64,000 bases of DNA from Thermogutta terrifontis (GTDB lineage: Bacteria; Planctomycetota; Planctomycetia; Pirellulales; Thermoguttaceae), in contig NZ_CP018477.1 in assembly GCF_002277955.1 (NCBI RefSeq), forward strand, positions 372,001 through 436,000, written 5' to 3'. A model generated the notes under the pieces. The model made no database searches and had not been told where the DNA came from. It saw only the letters and a list, made by a program, of their open reading frames with translations. How positions within the stretch are numbered: position 1 is the stretch's first letter; every line of letters begins with the position of its first letter. Both the position numbers and the translations under genes were made by a program. Shown in pieces: positions 28,068-37,988 of the stretch.

Positions 28068-29195
28068 ATGAGCATTTGGAATAAAGTTCTCATCTGCCTG
28101 CTGCTGCTCGCCTCGCTGGCCATGTGGTATCTGGGGATGCGGGCGCTCGCCACCCATCGGGCATGGCGATCCGCGGCCGAAAAACTCCGTAACGAGCTTG
28201 CCCAGCTCGAAAAGGACCGCGAACGTCTGATCAACGGCGATGCCAATACCAAGGGCCTGCGGCAGCTCCAGGTGGAACTGGCCAAGTACACCTTGCAGCG
28301 GGGCCGTAAGTGGCATGGGTGCCGTCCCATGCAGGTTAATGTCCGGCAGGATCCCCAGGCCGGGTTTGTCGTCCAGGTGAGTGTGACCGTCGATCAACTG
28401 GGGTTAAGCGGCCTTCAAAACGTCCAGGAACTGCCTGTCGATTCCGCCGTCTATCTTTTCGACGAACGGGACATCCGCCAGGGGGGAAGTTACCTGGGGG
28501 CCTTTCGCGTGGCCGCCATCAACCCCCGACAGGGCGATCAACCGGCCATGGTCCAGCTTGAATCGACGGGCTTTTTGACCAACCGCGAAGTTCAGCGAAT
28601 TCAGGGAGCGGTGCAGGCTGCTCAGCAGGGTCAACTCGGCTGGACCATCTGTGAGCTTTTGCCCACCGATGATCATGAGATCTTTGCCGGCTTGGACGCT
28701 CAAACGTTGGCGGCGATTCTCCCCAAAGACGTGGTGGACGAGTACGTTCGCGACGGCAAGCCAGCCGATCCCAACAACCCGCAGTCGCCTCCGTACTGGC
28801 GGAAACTTCGGGACTACGAAGTGGCCCTGCGGAATCTTTCCCTCAAACGGGCGGAGCTCCTGGATCAAATCGCTTCGCTCACCGCCGACAAGAATCGGCT
28901 CGATGCCAGTCTGGCCGACGCCAAACGGGAAGAGCAGGCACGGGATCAGGAGATCGCCCAGCTCAAGCAGGAGCTCAGCCGGAAGGAGCAGGAACGTGAC
29001 CTCGCCCAAAATCACCTGAAAGCCGTGGAAGACACCCTTGCCCGCGTTACAGCGGCACGGGATCGTCTGATTCAGGAAAATCTCAAGACCGCCGAGGAAC
29101 TTGCCCGAACCCAGTTGAAGGCGCGCGATCTCATCGAACAACGAGTTCGCAGCATGGCCCAGGGGGAAACACCCCTCCAGACGGCTGCCCGGTGA
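28068..29195 (+). CDS. Membrane-anchored coiled-coil protein
   Basis: 375 residues from the ATG at 28068 (GTGGAAG just upstream; the open frame begins 33 codons earlier without a site). Residues 5-27 are one membrane helix (VLICLLLLASLAMWYLGM), followed by a short coiled coil (about 30-75), a compact beta-rich region (about 85-195, VQVSVTVDQLGLSG, AVYLFDE, YLGAFRV) and a long heptad-rich coiled coil from about 255 to 365. No family recognised. It is divergent from the TolC-like gene, so a joint role at the cell envelope is possible but only inferred. Confidence 0.8.
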   Translation: MSIWNKVLICLLLLASLAMWYLGMRALATHRAWRSAAEKLRNELAQLEKDRERLINGDANTKGLRQLQVELAKYTLQRGRKWHGCRPMQVNVRQDPQAGFVVQVSVTVDQLGLSGLQNVQELPVDSAVYLFDERDIRQGGSYLGAFRVAAINPRQGDQPAMVQLESTGFLTNREVQRIQGAVQAAQQGQLGWTICELLPTDDHEIFAGLDAQTLAAILPKDVVDEYVRDGKPADPNNPQSPPYWRKLRDYEVALRNLSLKRAELLDQIASLTADKNRLDASLADAKREEQARDQEIAQLKQELSRKEQERDLAQNHLKAVEDTLARVTAARDRLIQENLKTAEELARTQLKARDLIEQRVRSMAQGETPLQTAAR

Positions 29196-29501
29196 AAAGA
29201 TGTCTGGCGGGCATCAACCGCCTGGCGGCATCGCCGCGAATTTCTGATTTGGGGGAACCATCGCCAGCCTGGATTTCCGCTGCTTTCGCTGCGGTGAGCG
29301 TGCATCTGCAGTTGCTGGGAGCGCTCACTTCGAGGGATGGTTTTTCGCCGCCCTGTGTGGTCCCCTCTGAACCATCCCAGGTCTGCCCAGTCTGAATAAA
29401 CACGCCTGTGCCCTCCACGTCCGGAAATCGAACACGTTACACTGGAGGGACGCGATTCCTTTTAGTGGTGATCAAGATGCTTTAATTCCGAGGTGCAGAG
29501 A
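29196..29501. other. Gap of 306 bp without a gene
   Basis: No ORF, repeat module or RNA recognised. GAGGTG at 29492-29497 is the ribosome-binding site that decides the mntP start. Confidence 0.6.
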
Positions 29502-30065
29502 GTGGATCTGCTTTCGATATTTGGTGTGGCCCTGGCACTGGCGATGGACGCGCTGGCGGTGTCGGTGGCGGTGGGGCTGCGACTGGCCCACGTGACCGCC
29601 CGACATACCTTCCGCGTTTCCTTCCACTTTGGCTTTTTTCAGTTTCTCATGCCTGTGGTGGGATGGCTGGGGGGTGCCCAGTTTGCGTCTGCCATAGCGG
29701 GCTGGGATCACTGGTTGGTGTTCGCTCTGCTGGGTGTGCTGGGCGGGAAAATGATCTGGCAGGCCCTGACAGGAAAAGTGGATTCCCTGACGGACGATCC
29801 CACCCGCGGTTGGAGTCTTGTGAGCCTTTCTGTCGCCACCAGCCTGGATGCTCTGGCCATTGGCGTATCGCTGGCATTTTTGGGAGAATCAATCTGGCTG
29901 GCCGCCGTGATTATCGGCCTCGTCGCGGGGATATTGAGTCTCATTGGGATTCGGGCGGGAAACCGGCTGGGACGCCATTTTTCTCAATGGGCCGAGATCG
30001 CAGGTGGCTGCGTCCTCCTCCTGGTGGGACTGCGAATTCTTCTGACCCATCTGAAGTTTCTCTGA
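29502..30065 (+). CDS. mntP: Manganese efflux pump MntP
   Basis: 187 residues, six membrane helices in two inverted halves. Each half has the MntP signature: AMDALAVSVAVG near residue 15-25 and SLDALAIGVSLA near 110-120, whose Asp residues bind Mn2+. Gly-rich helices GWLGGAQFA and GLVAGILSLIG also fit. GTG at 29502 is chosen because GAGGTG lies six bases ahead; the GTG at 29493 has none. No yybP-ykoY manganese riboswitch was recognised in the 300 bp upstream. Convergent with the next gene, gap 31 bp. Confidence 0.92.
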   Translation: MDLLSIFGVALALAMDALAVSVAVGLRLAHVTARHTFRVSFHFGFFQFLMPVVGWLGGAQFASAIAGWDHWLVFALLGVLGGKMIWQALTGKVDSLTDDPTRGWSLVSLSVATSLDALAIGVSLAFLGESIWLAAVIIGLVAGILSLIGIRAGNRLGRHFSQWAEIAGGCVLLLVGLRILLTHLKFL

Positions 30066-30096
30066 TCGATGGGCAGGCGCCGCGTGGCGACGAGGT

Positions 30097-30453
30097 TTAC
30101 CACCAGCCGCTCAGCCGGACCCAATGGATGAGCACCCAGCCAATCAGACCACCCACCACGGTCAGAATGGCTTGGACCCTCCAGTCCCGCATGGTGGCGG
30201 GCTGGCCGTCCGTCCGCGTACCGTGGTAACGGCTGATGTCCACCCATCGAGCCAGCAGGACACCCCCCAGCGCCGCCCAGTAAATCACGTCGACAAAAGA
30301 AAAATCGCCGTGATGATTGATAATCGACACCCCGCAGAGAACCGCCACCAGGTACCCGAAGATCATCCAGTACAATCGCAGAAGACAGCCAGCTGGAGAT
30401 TGGGTTTGTTCGGGGGTTGGCTGGCCTTGGGAGGGATTGTCGGGCTGAACCAT
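30097..30453 (-). CDS. Small membrane protein of unknown function
   Basis: 118 residues from the ATG at 30453, placed by GGAGG six bases upstream (a second ATG at 30456 is three bases closer). The first 25 residues are Pro/Gln-rich and polar, then three membrane helices: LYWMIFGYLVAVLCGVSII, VDVIYWAALGGVLLARWV and QAILTVVGGLIGWVLIHWV. The open frame runs 119 codons further upstream into non-coding DNA and should not be used. No family recognised. Confidence 0.7.
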   Translation of the reverse strand: MVQPDNPSQGQPTPEQTQSPAGCLLRLYWMIFGYLVAVLCGVSIINHHGDFSFVDVIYWAALGGVLLARWVDISRYHGTRTDGQPATMRDWRVQAILTVVGGLIGWVLIHWVRLSGWW

Positions 30454-30651
30454 CATGGTCCTCCGTTCGGAAAACTGTCGATTCCGACTCGGATGGCGGC
30501 CCGACCACCCGCAAAAAACCTGCAGTTTTGCAACTGCACCCTTCGAGATGTTATCCCACAGCGTGATCCAATGAGGAAAAACTGATAGGCTTATTTTAAA
30601 AGTATCGCTGTTTGGACACAACCCAAGCCAGATGGAAAGGCTTTCCTCTTT

Positions 30652-32640
30652 ATGTCGGAAGCATCCCATTTCGGTTCGTTTGACGTGAATGCTGAAGATC
30701 CCCTCCATTCCGGCGATCACATTCCGGAACCGCTCCGCATCCACAGTCCGGGACCGGAGGGAGAACTTCCCTTCGACGATGCCCTTCTCCGCTACAGCCC
30801 CAGCGGACATTTATTTGGAATGTCCCAGGACGTGGGAATGGGCTGGGCTCCCGAAGACACGGTCCGGCCACGCTTCGTCATTCTCAGTACGCTGGGTGGG
30901 CTGCGCGATTCCGACGGTCGTCCCATCGCATTGGGCTACCACACCGGGCATTTTGAGCTCGATGACGCGGTGCGCCAGGCTGCTGAAGAGATCAAACGGT
31001 GTGGCGGGATTCCTTACGCGGGATACTGTTCTGATCCCTGTGACGGCCGCACACAGGGTACTCCCGGCATGTTTGACAGCCTTCCCTACCGCAACGACGC
31101 GGCCATCATTTTTCGCCGCCTTGCCCGGTCTATTCCCAACGCGGTGGGCGTCCTGGGCGTGGCCACGTGTGATAAAGGCCTTCCCGCCATGATGATGGCA
31201 CTGGCGGGCCTGGGGCATCTTCCCTCGGCCATCATTCCCGGGGGCGTCATGCTGCCCACCTCACGCGGCGAGGACACGGCCAAGGTTCAATCCATCGGCG
31301 CCCGGTATGCGCAGGGGGAAATCAGCCTGGAGTACGCGAGAGACGTGGCGTGCCATTCGTGTGCATCGCCCGGTGGAGGATGTCAGTTTCTTGGCACCGC
31401 CGCCACTTCTCAGGTTGTGGCGGAGGCCCTCGGCCTGACTTTGCCCCACGCCGCGCTGGCACCGTCGGGTCAGGAAATCTGGCGTGATCTTGCGCGACGA
31501 ACGGCGCGGGCCCTCATGCGGATGGTCAACCAAAAGCTCACGGTTCGCGATATCCTCACCGAAGCCTCCGCCCACAATGCCATGGTGGTTCATGCGGCCT
31601 TCGGTGGCTCGACCAATCTCATCCTCCATCTGCCCGCCGTTCTCTTTTCCGCGGGGTTGCCCCGGCCGACGATTGAGGACTGGGAACGCATCAACCGCCG
31701 GGTGCCGCGGCTGGTGGACGTGCTGCCCAATGGCCCGCGAAATTTCCCCACCCTTTACGTCTACCTGGCCGGCGGTGTCCCGGAGGTCATGCTTCACCTG
31801 CGGCGACTCAACTTGCTCCGTCTTGACGCGCGGACCATCGCCGGCAAAACCTGGGGTGAAATTTTGGAGTGGTGGGAACACTCACCGCGGAGGCAGCGGG
31901 TGAGGGAAATCCTCCGCCAGCAGGCCGGAGTCGATCCTGACGATGTGATCCTTTCTCCCGAAAAAGCCGAGGCGGCGGGCATCACAAGCACCACGTGCTT
32001 TCCACGCGGAAACCTTGCCCCCGGCGGCTCGATCGTCAAGAGTACGGCGATTGATCGGCAACTGCTTGATGCGCATGGCGTTTACGATCGCACTTTGCGT
32101 GCCCGGGTGTTTGTCAGTGAGGCCGATGCCGTTGCGGCGGTGAAGGGGCAGCTTGGTCCGCCGGTTCAGCCCGGGGATGTGGTGGTGCTTATCGGGCGGG
32201 GGCCACTTGGCTCCGGGATGGAAGAGACATATCAGCTCACGTCGGCCCTGCGGTATTTACCCTGGGGGCGAGAGGTGGCCGTGCTCACCGACGCTCGATT
32301 CTCCGGTGTCAGTACGGGGGCGTGCATCGGGTGGATCACGCCGGAAGCGCTGGCCGACGGGCCCATTGCCCGGGTTCGCGACGGCGATCGGATCCGCATC
32401 CGAATAGATACAAAACGTCTGGAAGGTTCCGTGGATTGGGTGGGCGACGGCGAGCGGGAGTATTCTCCGGAGGAAGCCGCCCAAGTCCTCGCCCGGCGGT
32501 CGCCTCATCCGCAGCTCCGGCCTGATCCGCGGCTCTCCCAAGACACCCAACTGTGGGCGATCCTCCAGGCGGTCAGCGGCGGCGCATGGGGTGGATGTGT
32601 GTTTGACCTGGATGCCATCCGGCGTCGGCTGAGCGGTTGA
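30652..32640 (+). CDS. YjhG/YagF-type sugar-acid dehydratase (IlvD/Edd family)
   Basis: 662 residues, the usual length of the YjhG/YagF branch (about 650). Key blocks: [20 protein letters not shown] and [15 protein letters not shown] with the iron-sulfur ligand Cys residues, [19 protein letters not shown] with a further Cys, [10 protein letters not shown], and the C-terminal [22 protein letters not shown]. coli YjhG and YagF dehydrate D-xylonate to 2-keto-3-deoxy-xylonate. Here the exact aldonate is not known. The altronate-dehydratase-like pair at 57-59 kb hints at wider sugar-acid use but is 25 kb away. Confidence 0.92.
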   Translation: MSEASHFGSFDVNAEDPLHSGDHIPEPLRIHSPGPEGELPFDDALLRYSPSGHLFGMSQDVGMGWAPEDTVRPRFVILSTLGGLRDSDGRPIALGYHTGHFELDDAVRQAAEEIKRCGGIPYAGYCSDPCDGRTQGTPGMFDSLPYRNDAAIIFRRLARSIPNAVGVLGVATCDKGLPAMMMALAGLGHLPSAIIPGGVMLPTSRGEDTAKVQSIGARYAQGEISLEYARDVACHSCASPGGGCQFLGTAATSQVVAEALGLTLPHAALAPSGQEIWRDLARRTARALMRMVNQKLTVRDILTEASAHNAMVVHAAFGGSTNLILHLPAVLFSAGLPRPTIEDWERINRRVPRLVDVLPNGPRNFPTLYVYLAGGVPEVMLHLRRLNLLRLDARTIAGKTWGEILEWWEHSPRRQRVREILRQQAGVDPDDVILSPEKAEAAGITSTTCFPRGNLAPGGSIVKSTAIDRQLLDAHGVYDRTLRARVFVSEADAVAAVKGQLGPPVQPGDVVVLIGRGPLGSGMEETYQLTSALRYLPWGREVAVLTDARFSGVSTGACIGWITPEALADGPIARVRDGDRIRIRIDTKRLEGSVDWVGDGEREYSPEEAAQVLARRSPHPQLRPDPRLSQDTQLWAILQAVSGGAWGGCVFDLDAIRRRLSG

Positions 32641-33150
32641 TGGCGTGCCTCGGACGTATGGAAGAATTCGCACCGGGCCCTGGGCAAAAACCGTGTGGTT
32701 AGGAACGTGTTTTTAGTAATGTGCTGAAGCGGTGTGTTGAAAAGACGGATATGACAGGCATGTCCCTCCCAAGCACGTCCTGTCGAAAAAGGTTTTTCCG
32801 AAAGGCGGAGGGCCACGCTCATCGTGCCCCACGTCAGCTGCGCATATGACGTCAGAGTCGGTAGGGGCAATTCATGAATTGCCCCTACCGGTGGACAGTC
32901 TTCGTGGTCGCGGCAAAGCACGGGAAACCGCCATGGCCTGGGTGGAACTGGGCCCTCGATTCGGTTTGGGGAACGCCTTCCACGGCGTCCGTTAAACTTC
33001 GGAGGGGCACGCTTGTCGTGCCCGTAAGACGAAGGCGAAATGGATGGTCCAATGTTGACAAGCGGACCTGACAAGCAGGTCCCTCCGGAAAAGGGCCCTC
33101 CGATGTTGTCGGGCAATTCCTGCATCGCCCCGACCGCGTCCGATAAATTT
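32641..33150. repeat. Intergenic palindrome mosaic, block G
   Basis: No gene seen. Contains a degenerate ACAAG-type unit near 32745, a perfect 32-bp palindrome at 32859-32890, GGGCACGCTTGTCGTGCCC near 33007 and GGACCTGACAAGCAGGTCC near 33063. The last 20 bp reach the end of rsmE. Confidence 0.9.
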
Positions 33151-33906
33151 TCACGCCCAGCGTGTGACCTGGTGGCTTGTACCGAACAAAGCGGCCAGGG
33201 CGATCGCAGCGGTCTCCACCCGCAGGATCCGCGGCCCCAAATCCAACAGGTGCCAGCCTCGGGTGCGGGCGGCCTCCACTTCGGCATCAGTGAATCCCCC
33301 TTCTGGCCCCACCGCGATCACAATCGGCACGCTTTCCTGTTTTTTGTCAGCCAAAAGTGTCCCTTTCTGAAATGCTTCGAGGCGCTCGCGCTCTCCAGAT
33401 TCCACCGGATGAGCCAGGTACTTCGCGGCGGTCGGGTCCACCGCCTCCAGAAACGACGACCACGACTCAGGTTCGGCTACCATCATCAAGCGGTTGCGAC
33501 CGCATTGTTTGCTGGCCTCGATAACAATGCGGGTCAGTCGGGCCACCACGTCTTTCTCCGGCCGAACCACTGTGCGCTCGGTGACTAGCGGCACAAACCT
33601 TGTCACGCCCAACTCGGTGAGCTTTTCCAAAAGCACCCGCTGCCGGTCCCCCTTAGGCAAAGGAGCGGCCACCGTCAGTGAGAACGGGAGTTCCCGCTCG
33701 ACGGTACGTCGCTCCAGAACTTTGAGAGTCGCGTCGCGCCTGCTTATTTTCTCCACCTTGCAGAGGTACTCATGTCCCTGACCGTCAAAAACGATGACGT
33801 GATCGCCCGCCGCCGCCCGCATCACGTGGATGAGGTGGTGCGCTTCTGATCCCTCCAGGACGGCACGTTCTCCGGTGACTGTGGGGCAGTAAAATCGCTC
33901 GGCCAT
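33151..33906 (-). CDS. rsmE: 16S rRNA (uracil-1498-N3)-methyltransferase RsmE
   Basis: 251 residues. The N-terminal PUA-like part (HHLIHVMRAAAGDHVIVFDG) is followed by the SPOUT methyltransferase domain with its trefoil-knot motifs: AAPLPKGDRQRVLLEKLTELG, EASKQCGRNRLM, AVGPEGGFTDAEVEAA and LGPRILRVETAAI. It methylates U1498 of 16S rRNA in the assembled 30S subunit using S-adenosylmethionine. Confidence 0.95.
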   Translation of the reverse strand: MAERFYCPTVTGERAVLEGSEAHHLIHVMRAAAGDHVIVFDGQGHEYLCKVEKISRRDATLKVLERRTVERELPFSLTVAAPLPKGDRQRVLLEKLTELGVTRFVPLVTERTVVRPEKDVVARLTRIVIEASKQCGRNRLMMVAEPESWSSFLEAVDPTAAKYLAHPVESGERERLEAFQKGTLLADKKQESVPIVIAVGPEGGFTDAEVEAARTRGWHLLDLGPRILRVETAAIALAALFGTSHQVTRWA

Positions 33907-34050
33907 GGCTGTTTGTTTCCAGTTAACACTAATGGAAATTAAGAAACCTTGTCGATTTTACCGAAGAGTCTCACGTGACGGGTTTTGCCCAGGGCGGAGA
34001 TTTTGTCTCGATCTGTCCGCCCGGACTGTCCTTCCCCTGGAGAGACGTTT

Positions 34051-34926
34051 ATGAGCGGTCCTAAAACTCGGACCGGTATAGCCGCACGCTATCTGGCCTA
34101 TTGGGGATTTAGCTTTCCCCCGTTTGGCCCGGATTGGGTGCAAGACCGCTTTTTTCAGACGGCCACCGCTGAAGAGGCACTCGCCCGAGTCGAGTTTGCC
34201 GTCACCCGCGGTTATGCGGCGGTTCTGGTTTCCGGCCCGGCGGGCGTCGGCAAAAGTTGGTTTCTGCGGTGGATGATCGAACAGTGGAGGAGCCCCCGGG
34301 CACTGGGGATTTATCTTTCCGCTTTGGGCCGTTCTCGGGAAATCTGGCTAGAGGAACTTGCCGTTCAACTGGGTGTCACCCGGCCACCCGGTCCGCCCGG
34401 CCGATTGTGGCGAGTGATCTCACAGCACATTCTTGCTGCATGCCTATCGGACCAGCCGTGCGTTCTGGCAGTGGATGATGCGTCTCTGGCGGAGCCGTCG
34501 CTCATCCACATCTTGTGGGCACTGACCCAGCTCACAGCCAGGGGGCGCCATCCCACCCTGGTGCTGGCCGGTCGATGGGAAAACCATCTTTTAAGCAGGG
34601 GGCACTTCGCCGACTGGATCGACCTGCGGATTCCGCTTGAACCGTGGTCCGAGGAGGACGTGATTGGATTCTTGTGCTGCCGACTTGAGAATGCGGGGCG
34701 AAAGCCAGACGAGGTGTTCACACCAGAGGCGAGGGAGGCCATCGCGCGCCTGACGGGGGGCGTTCCGCGGGATGTCAACCGACTGGCGGAGTGGTGCCTG
34801 GTAGCCGCCGCGGGAGCCAACGTCCGTCCCGTCGATGGGGAATTCGTGAAGGAGGTTTACGACGAATTCTACCGCCATCTGGACACCGAATGGGAAACGA
34901 GTAAAAGCGTCTCTGCAGCGCCGTGA
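34051..34926 (+). CDS. ExeA-like AAA ATPase
   Basis: 291 residues from the ATG at 34051 (GGAGAG upstream; the open frame extends 22 codons further). YWGFSFPPFGPDW near the N-terminus is the typical ExeA/TniB-like opening (F-x-x-x-PF). Walker A is G62-PAGVG-K68-S, Walker B is CVLAVDDA, and a C-terminal LTGGVPRDVNRLAEWCL block is the usual sensor region. Such ATPases energise secretion-system assembly or serve transposition; neither a secretin nor a transposase is near, and no peptidoglycan-binding domain follows. Genuine role unknown. Confidence 0.85.
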   Translation: MSGPKTRTGIAARYLAYWGFSFPPFGPDWVQDRFFQTATAEEALARVEFAVTRGYAAVLVSGPAGVGKSWFLRWMIEQWRSPRALGIYLSALGRSREIWLEELAVQLGVTRPPGPPGRLWRVISQHILAACLSDQPCVLAVDDASLAEPSLIHILWALTQLTARGRHPTLVLAGRWENHLLSRGHFADWIDLRIPLEPWSEEDVIGFLCCRLENAGRKPDEVFTPEAREAIARLTGGVPRDVNRLAEWCLVAAAGANVRPVDGEFVKEVYDEFYRHLDTEWETSKSVSAAP

Positions 34927-35155
34927 CGGAGTTCCCGCCACGGTTGGAAGAAAATCAGCATGCGGCGAGACATCGTACTTACCTCTGGAAGTTGCAAGTT
35001 TCGCGAGGACTTAGGGGCATCCAGGAAGCAGGCGGGACGTGTGGACATGGCACCTGATTTTGCCGCCACACCCTGCCTCAGCCAGTTATGGAGGGAGATT
35101 TGGTCGTCTGATGAATTGAGCTCTTCGAGGGAAAATCTACTCTGTCGCTTTTAAT

Positions 35156-35887
35156 TCACCACAGGCTCGGGCCGCGGAGCAACTGATAATTCATGTAGGC
35201 GAAATAACCGAAGAGGACGGCCAGGAAAAAGTTGCTGGAGAGAGCGGCCCAAAACGCGATGCCGGCCCCGACCAGAAAAGAAACCTGGGCGGCGCGAAAT
35301 GTTCCCCAACTTGGATCACGGAGACCGAGAACCTCGCGGAGGATTTGGCCGCCGTCGAGGGGAAGCACCGGAAGGAGGTTGAGAATCCCCCAGCCCACCG
35401 TCACAAAAAACAGGGAATTCACGAAGTCGGTCATCCAGGGATGACCCAGATTGGTGACGACGTACAGGCCGATTGGCCAGCCGACAAACGCGGCCACCGG
35501 TCGCCCCAGCGCCAAAAGCACGGCTGCCAGCACCGCCGCGAGAAGGAAACCCGTGCCAGGACCGGCCGCCAGAATGAGAATTCGTCCCAGGGCCCGGGGC
35601 GGGCGGACAAACGCGTCCCGCATTCCGTACTCGGTGTATCCACCCAGGCCGTAAAGCGTGATGCGGGGATAATATCCAAAAGCCCGCATCGTCAGGGCAT
35701 GACCCAGTTCGTGGACGAGCACCGCCACAAAGACCGCCAGGACCCAGCCGACCAAAGTGAAAAGGTCGCCCGAACTAATTCCCAGGAAGGCCGCCATCAC
35801 CCAAAAGAACGGATGAACCCGGACCGGGATTCCTGCAAGCGTAAAGTACAGGTCGTAGGGTGTTTCACGAGGTTGAAAGGAATTCAC
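35156..35887 (-). CDS. Site-2 protease family membrane metalloprotease (M50)
   Basis: 243 residues from the GTG at 35887, which has GAGGAG four bases upstream and starts just before the first conserved strand (GIPVRVHPFFWV). Zinc site H59-E-L-G-H63 lies in a membrane helix; the second motif NLLPVLPLDGGQIL gives the third ligand Asp. About six membrane helices; no PDZ or CBS domain, so this is a minimal S2P (Rip-like type). It would cleave membrane-embedded substrates such as anti-sigma factors. The open frame extends 40 codons further upstream without a convincing start. Confidence 0.9.
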   Translation of the reverse strand: MNSFQPRETPYDLYFTLAGIPVRVHPFFWVMAAFLGISSGDLFTLVGWVLAVFVAVLVHELGHALTMRAFGYYPRITLYGLGGYTEYGMRDAFVRPPRALGRILILAAGPGTGFLLAAVLAAVLLALGRPVAAFVGWPIGLYVVTNLGHPWMTDFVNSLFFVTVGWGILNLLPVLPLDGGQILREVLGLRDPSWGTFRAAQVSFLVGAGIAFWAALSSNFFLAVLFGYFAYMNYQLLRGPSLW

Positions 35888-36347
35888 AACGCTCCTCGAA
35901 CAGGAAACTTTGCAAAGGGACGTGGGACCAACCACGCTTCGAAAGTCGTGATGGAAAGGATACGTCATTTTACTCATTTCATCTTGGGCGACCCAGCCGT
36001 GCATCACGTGACTTGTCGCTGCCTTTTCTTTGCCGCTGGAACAGGGCCCAGACCTTGACGACGGGATGCGCGTATGGGAGATTCAGCCCGAAGTGAAAGG
36101 ACGGGCTTGCAGGTCCGCTCCTCAACGTTGGATGTTCCAATCCGGAGTAGGGGCGATTCATGACTCGCCCTTGGAACACGTAAGCCCAGGTCAAAATCAT
36201 CGCATTTCGGTAGGGACTTTATGAATTGCCCCTAAACATGAATTGCCCCTAGCGGAGGCTGAACGATTCGCCTGCGATGAAGAGGATCTGCCCGCACGTG
36301 CCCGCTTTGATTCAACCGACTGCTGGACATCCGCGAGCGCCGTAACC
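35888..36347. repeat. Gap with decayed palindrome block H
   Basis: No gene. Around 36145-36170 and 36205-36252 there are decayed copies of the TTCATGAA palindrome; one at 36220-36252 looks like a tandem half-duplication (two runs of TGAATTGCCCCTA). Otherwise unremarkable. Confidence 0.75.
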
Positions 36348-37988
36348 TTAATACGGCAACTCTTCTTCACCCTCGACTTCCGGCAGAAGGGCCTGGTGGC
36401 GGTCGTGACGGGTTTCGTTGGTGGTGATCACCCGAATACCGGGGGCATCGTCAAGCGGACACACATATTCGCAAACACCGCAGCCGATGCATTTCTCCGG
36501 GTCCACTTTGGGAAGCTTGATCCGACGTTTTTTTCCGTCGCGGAGTTCGACCTCGGTTTCCACGCAGTAGATGGCCTTTTCGGGGATGGGGCAGTGCTCT
36601 TCGCACACCACGCAGTTCCGGCCATACACGTAGGGAATACAGCGTGTCACATCGAAGGCGGCCAGACCGATCTTGATCTGGTGTTTTTCCTCCTCTGTAA
36701 GCGGCCGAATGGCCTCTGTGGGGCAGACGTGACCGCAGGCCGTGCAGGTGTAATCGCAGTACCCGATGATCGGCACCAGGTGGGGTGTGAAAAGGCCTTC
36801 CAGGCCGGCTTCCGTGATGGCAGGCTGCAGGCCGCCGGTGGGACATACTTTCATGCACATGCCGCAGGCGGTACAGCGGGCGAGGAAATCCGGCTCGGGC
36901 CTGGACCCGGGTGGGCGGATGAGCCGGGGATGATAGACCGAGCCGCGTCCCTGTGGGGTCGCCCGCAGAAACGCAAAACCCACCAGACCTCCCGCCGCCG
37001 CCCAAAGTACGCCCCGACGCGTCAGGCCCACCGGCTGAACGGCAGGTTCCTTTCGCCAGATCACCGGCTGGAAGGTGAACTCGCACGCATCACGGGGACA
37101 GGTTGTGGAGCAATTCAGGCACACAAAGCACTCGCTGGGCTTCCAGCCGGTTCCCAATCCACTCGCCGAGGCCCCATGACACGCCGTGGTGCACAGTCCG
37201 CATTCATTGCAGCTCTCCGAAGTGACCTTCCTGCGGAGCAACGGTCGTTTGGCCAGCAGTCCCAGCAGGGCCCCCAGCGGACAGACATATCGGCACCAGA
37301 ACCGCCGCCGGTAAGCGTTGGCCGCCACAATGGCAATGAAAAAGGCGAGAATCAGACCCGTGCCCAGGAACGCCTGCTTGGGAAGCACAAACACGTGATT
37401 GCGGAGATATTGATAAGCCGGCTCCGTGACGCTCGTCAGCTTGAAACCGCCAATTCGGGGATCCGCCTGATAAACCGCGTTGGCTCCCGTCTCGATTCCC
37501 CATTGGGCCGCCGGCAGGAGAGAGGTCGTCACCGTGCGGTAGAGGAGGACCAGCGGATCAAAAATGGTGATCCAGTGTCCACCCACCAGGGCCATGACGA
37601 GTGCCCCGCCCAGGATGTAATACTTCGCTTTTTGCCACGGTGAAAAGGTATCACGGCGCTTGGCAGGTTTCTGGACTTTGTCCAGCGCCCAGCCTGTCAG
37701 GGCGTGAACGGTGCCCAGCGGGCAGATCCACCCACAGAAAACGCGACCCAGAATGAGGGTCAGCAGGACCGTCACGAGCGAAAAAAGAGCCAGCAGCGGC
37801 ACAGCGTGCGCCGCCAGGACCGTCATCACCAGGATGAGCGGATCGGCCAGAAAATACGCCTTAAGCCACCAGGAGGGTGTTTCTCCGGGAACAGGGCGGG
37901 TGGCGAGAATGAGCCCTACAAAAGCCAGCAGAAAAGCAATCTGCACCACCCGCCGTATCCACCGGCGAAAGGGCAGACGCCGTTTCAT
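36348..37988 (-). CDS. NapH-like membrane polyferredoxin
   Basis: 546 residues. The N-terminal half has about five membrane helices and the NapH/RnfA-type motifs CGWICPLG and CRYVCPLG on either side. Then at least six cysteine clusters: CNECGLCTTACHG, CFVCLNCSTTCPRDAC, CTACGMCMKVCPTG, CTACGHVCPTEA, CVVCEEHCP and CIGCGVCEYVCP, enough for several 4Fe-4S clusters. A mid-protein helix follows LTRRGVLWAAAGGL, which resembles an embedded Tat motif, as if NapH and NapG/MauM were fused. It likely carries electrons from the quinone pool. Its ATG overlaps the DUF362 stop (ATGA). Confidence 0.92.
   Translation of the reverse strand: MKRRLPFRRWIRRVVQIAFLLAFVGLILATRPVPGETPSWWLKAYFLADPLILVMTVLAAHAVPLLALFSLVTVLLTLILGRVFCGWICPLGTVHALTGWALDKVQKPAKRRDTFSPWQKAKYYILGGALVMALVGGHWITIFDPLVLLYRTVTTSLLPAAQWGIETGANAVYQADPRIGGFKLTSVTEPAYQYLRNHVFVLPKQAFLGTGLILAFFIAIVAANAYRRRFWCRYVCPLGALLGLLAKRPLLRRKVTSESCNECGLCTTACHGASASGLGTGWKPSECFVCLNCSTTCPRDACEFTFQPVIWRKEPAVQPVGLTRRGVLWAAAGGLVGFAFLRATPQGRGSVYHPRLIRPPGSRPEPDFLARCTACGMCMKVCPTGGLQPAITEAGLEGLFTPHLVPIIGYCDYTCTACGHVCPTEAIRPLTEEEKHQIKIGLAAFDVTRCIPYVYGRNCVVCEEHCPIPEKAIYCVETEVELRDGKKRRIKLPKVDPEKCIGCGVCEYVCPLDDAPGIRVITTNETRHDRHQALLPEVEGEEELPY

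Noticed and set aside
34051-34926. Transposition ATPase (TniB/IstB-like) marking a mobile element
   Set aside because: No transposase, terminal inverted repeats or target duplication seen nearby; the ExeA-like reading is safer.
36243-37643. 466-codon plus-strand ORF
   Set aside because: Antisense to the polyferredoxin gene with its six cysteine clusters.
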